The position numbers and the translations under genes are program-made. Shown here piece by piece: positions 62,134 through 64,000 of a stretch of 64,000 bases of DNA (position 1 is its first letter; the number at the start of each line of letters is the position of its first letter). Under the pieces are notes generated by a model. That model did no database searches and was not told the DNA's origin. It saw only the letters and a program-made list of their open reading frames with translations. This DNA is from Palsa-147 sp049279675 (lineage in GTDB: Bacteria; Acidobacteriota; Terriglobia; Acidiferrales; UBA7541), in assembly GCA_049279675.1 (NCBI GenBank), contig JBAPOP010000085.1, positions 1 through 64,000 on the forward strand. Direction: 5' to 3'.

Positions 62134-62146
62134 AGAAACCATTCTC

Positions 62147-62174
62147 TTGACATGCCAGAACCTCGCGGTATAGG
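62147..62174 (+). promoter_or_regulatory. Sigma-70-type promoter of aminotransferase/permease operon
   Basis: TTGACA (62147-62152), 16-base spacer, TATAGG (62169-62174). It gives a leader of about 80 bases before ATG 62262. This is the best housekeeping-type promoter seen in the window. Confidence 0.65.
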
Positions 62175-62261
62175 TTTCGCCGGAGACGTTTCCTCCCCCG
62201 GGAGATGGGAGCGGCGTGGCGTCCCTATCAAAGTCCCGCCAAGATCGGTCTTGAGGGCCCT

Positions 62262-63548
62262 ATGAATAGCAAGTTTGGCGGCAAGGCGGCCGGCGAGCTT
62301 CGGTTGCCGTTTCCCGTGGAGTCCATTCGAAATTCGTTTCCCGCCGTGATGCGTGCTTCTCCGTTCGTCTATTTCGACAATGCCGCCGGCGCTCAGATTC
62401 CGCAGATCGTGTTCGACGCCGTAAACCGCCATCTTCTGGAGTGCAACGTCCAACGAGGCGGGCGCTATGACAAGAGCCGCGAAGTGGATGCCACGATCGC
62501 GCGCGCGCGCCAGAGTGTCGCCGATTTAGTGAATGCCCGGGACGCCAGCGAAGTGGCATTTGGCATGAACGCGACTTCTTTTATCCGCATTGTCAGCCTG
62601 GCGATTGGCCAAACCCTTCAGGAGCGCAACGAGATCATCGTGACAGATATGGATCACGAGGCCAACGTCGCGACGTGGCTCGCGCTCGAGCGCGATGGGG
62701 CGAAATTCCTTTGGTGGAAGATACGGGAGGACGGAAATTTACATGCCGAGGACCTGCGGCCCCTCGTGTCCGCGCGCACGCGGCTCGTGGCTTGCACGGT
62801 GACTTCGAACGCGATCGGCTCGATTGTGGACGTCGCGGCCGCGGCAAGAATCGCGCACGATGCCGGCGCGGAGATTTTTCTCGACTGCGTACACTACGGG
62901 CCGCATGGTCCCATCGACGTGCAAGCCTGGGACTGCGACTACCTCGTCTGCTCGGGCTACAAAATTTTCTCTCCGCACATGGGATTTCTCTGGGGGAAAC
63001 GCACCCTCCTCGAAAAGTTGCCAACATTCCGGGAAGATTTCATTCCAGACGAGCCGCCCGTAAAAATCGAAGCGGGAACATTCGTCTACGAGAACGTCGC
63101 TGGGATGGACGCTGCCATTCAATATATCGAATCACTGGGAAAGCAGTTCGATGAAGGACACGGGCCGGCAGGATCTCGCCGCGAGAATATCGTGCGCGCG
63201 CTAACCGCGATCCGTGAATATGAAGAAACGCTTTCGATTGAATTGCTCCGCGTGTTGCACGAATGCAACGCAACGGTATACGGAATTCGGGAAAAAGAGC
63301 GGGTCGGCCAGCGCGTCCCCACGCTTTGTTTCAATCTCGGCAGAGTTTCACCGGACAACGTCACGGAAGAGTTGTCGCGGGCGGGAATCGGAGTTCGCGA
63401 TGGCCACATGTACTCACCGCGCCTCATGAAGAGGCTCGGACTGAGCCTTGAGAGCGGAGCCGTTCGCGTTTCTCTCGTTCACTACAACACGATCGAAGAG
63501 ATTCATCGCTTTGCCAACGTGCTGTCTGACCTAAACAAAAATGCCTAG
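62262..63548 (+). CDS. Class V aminotransferase (cysteine-desulfurase-like protein)
   Basis: 428 residues, a PLP enzyme of the NifS/Csd-like group. PFVYFDNAAGAQIPQIVFDA opens the fold, 'VTDMDHEANVATWLALERDG' and VACTVTSNAIGSIVDVAAAA bind PLP, FLDCVHYGPHGPIDVQAWDC gives the Asp for the pyridine nitrogen, and K234 in LVCSGYKIFSPHMGF is the Schiff-base lysine. The closing RDGHMYSPRLMKRLGL resembles the uncharacterised cysteine-desulfurase-like subgroup; the mobile-loop cysteine of true desulfurases is not evident, so another amino acid substrate is possible. ATG 62262 with GAGGG 4 bases upstream. It overlaps the permease start by 8 bases and so is coupled to it. Confidence 0.85.
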   Translation: MNSKFGGKAAGELRLPFPVESIRNSFPAVMRASPFVYFDNAAGAQIPQIVFDAVNRHLLECNVQRGGRYDKSREVDATIARARQSVADLVNARDASEVAFGMNATSFIRIVSLAIGQTLQERNEIIVTDMDHEANVATWLALERDGAKFLWWKIREDGNLHAEDLRPLVSARTRLVACTVTSNAIGSIVDVAAAARIAHDAGAEIFLDCVHYGPHGPIDVQAWDCDYLVCSGYKIFSPHMGFLWGKRTLLEKLPTFREDFIPDEPPVKIEAGTFVYENVAGMDAAIQYIESLGKQFDEGHGPAGSRRENIVRALTAIREYEETLSIELLRVLHECNATVYGIREKERVGQRVPTLCFNLGRVSPDNVTEELSRAGIGVRDGHMYSPRLMKRLGLSLESGAVRVSLVHYNTIEEIHRFANVLSDLNKNA

Positions 63549-64000
63549 CGCCAAAGAATCGCCGCGTAGTGGCCAGGAGCTTCGCAGGAGCCTGAGCCAA
63601 CGGCAGTTGACGATGATGGCAATCGGCGGCGCCATCGGCGTGGGCTTGTTTCTCGGCAGCGGCGTAACGATTAAGCTCGCGGGGCCAGGCGTAATCATCA
63701 CCTACCTTTTCGGGGCAATCATCGCGCTCATCGTTTCCTACTCGCTCGTCGAAATGGCCGTGGTACATCCGGTGGCCGGTTCGTTCGGGGTGTACGCGGA
63801 AACATACCTAAGCCGCTGGGCTGGCTTTTCCGTGCGCGCGACGTATGGGCTCGTGCAGATCATCGCGATCGGTGCTGAGGTCACGGCGGTGGCCATTTAT
63901 TTTTCGTTCTGGTTTCCGAGTGTGCCGCAATGGATTTGGGTCGTGGGCGTATCAATTGGTCTGGTGATTATCAACACGCTCCAGGTGGGGCGGTTCGGCG
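63541..64000 (+). CDS. Amino acid permease, APC superfamily (3' end outside window)
   Basis: The first ~153 residues are visible; the frame is open at the right edge. ATG 63541 lies inside the end of the aminotransferase gene (8-base overlap). The start LRRSLSQRQLTMMAIGGAIG then VGLFLGSGVTIKLAGPGVII is the typical amino acid transporter opening (TM1 with GAIGxGLFxGSG), followed by LIVSYSLVEMAVVHPVAGSF, with SFGVYAETYLSRWAGF before TM3 and a fourth helix. Closest are GABA/aromatic/basic amino acid permeases of the AAT group. Substrate unknown; coupling with the PLP enzyme suggests uptake of its amino acid substrate. Confidence 0.9.
   Translation, partial: MPSAKESPRSGQELRRSLSQRQLTMMAIGGAIGVGLFLGSGVTIKLAGPGVIITYLFGAIIALIVSYSLVEMAVVHPVAGSFGVYAETYLSRWAGFSVRATYGLVQIIAIGAEVTAVAIYFSFWFPSVPQWIWVVGVSIGLVIINTLQVGRFG

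Overview
The window looks like chromosomal DNA of an Acidobacteriota (Terriglobia-like) species. The main reason is a run of six long permeases of the ADOP type (acidobacterial duplicated orphan permease; two MacB/FtsX modules in one chain, all ending in a VDPxxALRYE-like tail). Other hints are many secreted peptidases, small acidobacterial-style hypothetical proteins, and an even, moderately GC-rich composition. I saw no rRNA, tRNA, CRISPR array or intact insertion sequence. The assignment rests on recognising families by eye, not on a search.

Region 1 (1-20.6 kb) is an ADOP permease hub, all on the + strand. It holds a partial ADOP gene, a receiver-SpoIIE phosphatase, three ADOP genes, one MacB/LolD-type ATPase, a fourth complete ADOP gene, a small recombinase-domain protein, an AlkD-like HEAT protein, a fifth complete ADOP gene, an NtrC-type sigma-54 activator and a histidine kinase whose start overlaps the activator stop. 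The two response regulators carry closely similar receivers, so the single kinase may drive two outputs (sigma-54 transcription and a PP2C partner switch).

Region 2 (20.5-32.2 kb) is an envelope and stress block. On the - strand are a fused acyl-adenylating/ACP/PlsC acyltransferase protein, a secreted M48-like protein with a destroyed HExxH site, a TonB-type protein and an HtrA/DegP protease. On the + strand are a secreted M28 peptidase and an Mn-type superoxide dismutase with a strong terminator. A VIT-type membrane transporter and a Met/His-rich secreted protein lie on the - strand.

Region 3 (32.2-47.4 kb) is mixed housekeeping: a tricorn-type protease preceded by a perfect 29-bp tandem repeat, a flippase-like membrane protein, two dehydrogenases, two small proteins, RNase R, a lipase-maturation-factor-like membrane protein, and a UDP-glucose dehydrogenase/glycosyltransferase-like pair.

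Region 4 (47.4-64 kb) contains an operon of a secreted caspase-like protein and a proline/serine-rich partner. A sugar locus follows (GH38 alpha-mannosidase, sugar porter, NagB, glucokinase-like). Next come a coupled active/inactive M16 peptidase pair and a DUF72 protein. Last is a divergent GntR regulator facing a class V aminotransferase and an amino acid permease, with a visible promoter and candidate operator between them. The permease runs off the right edge.
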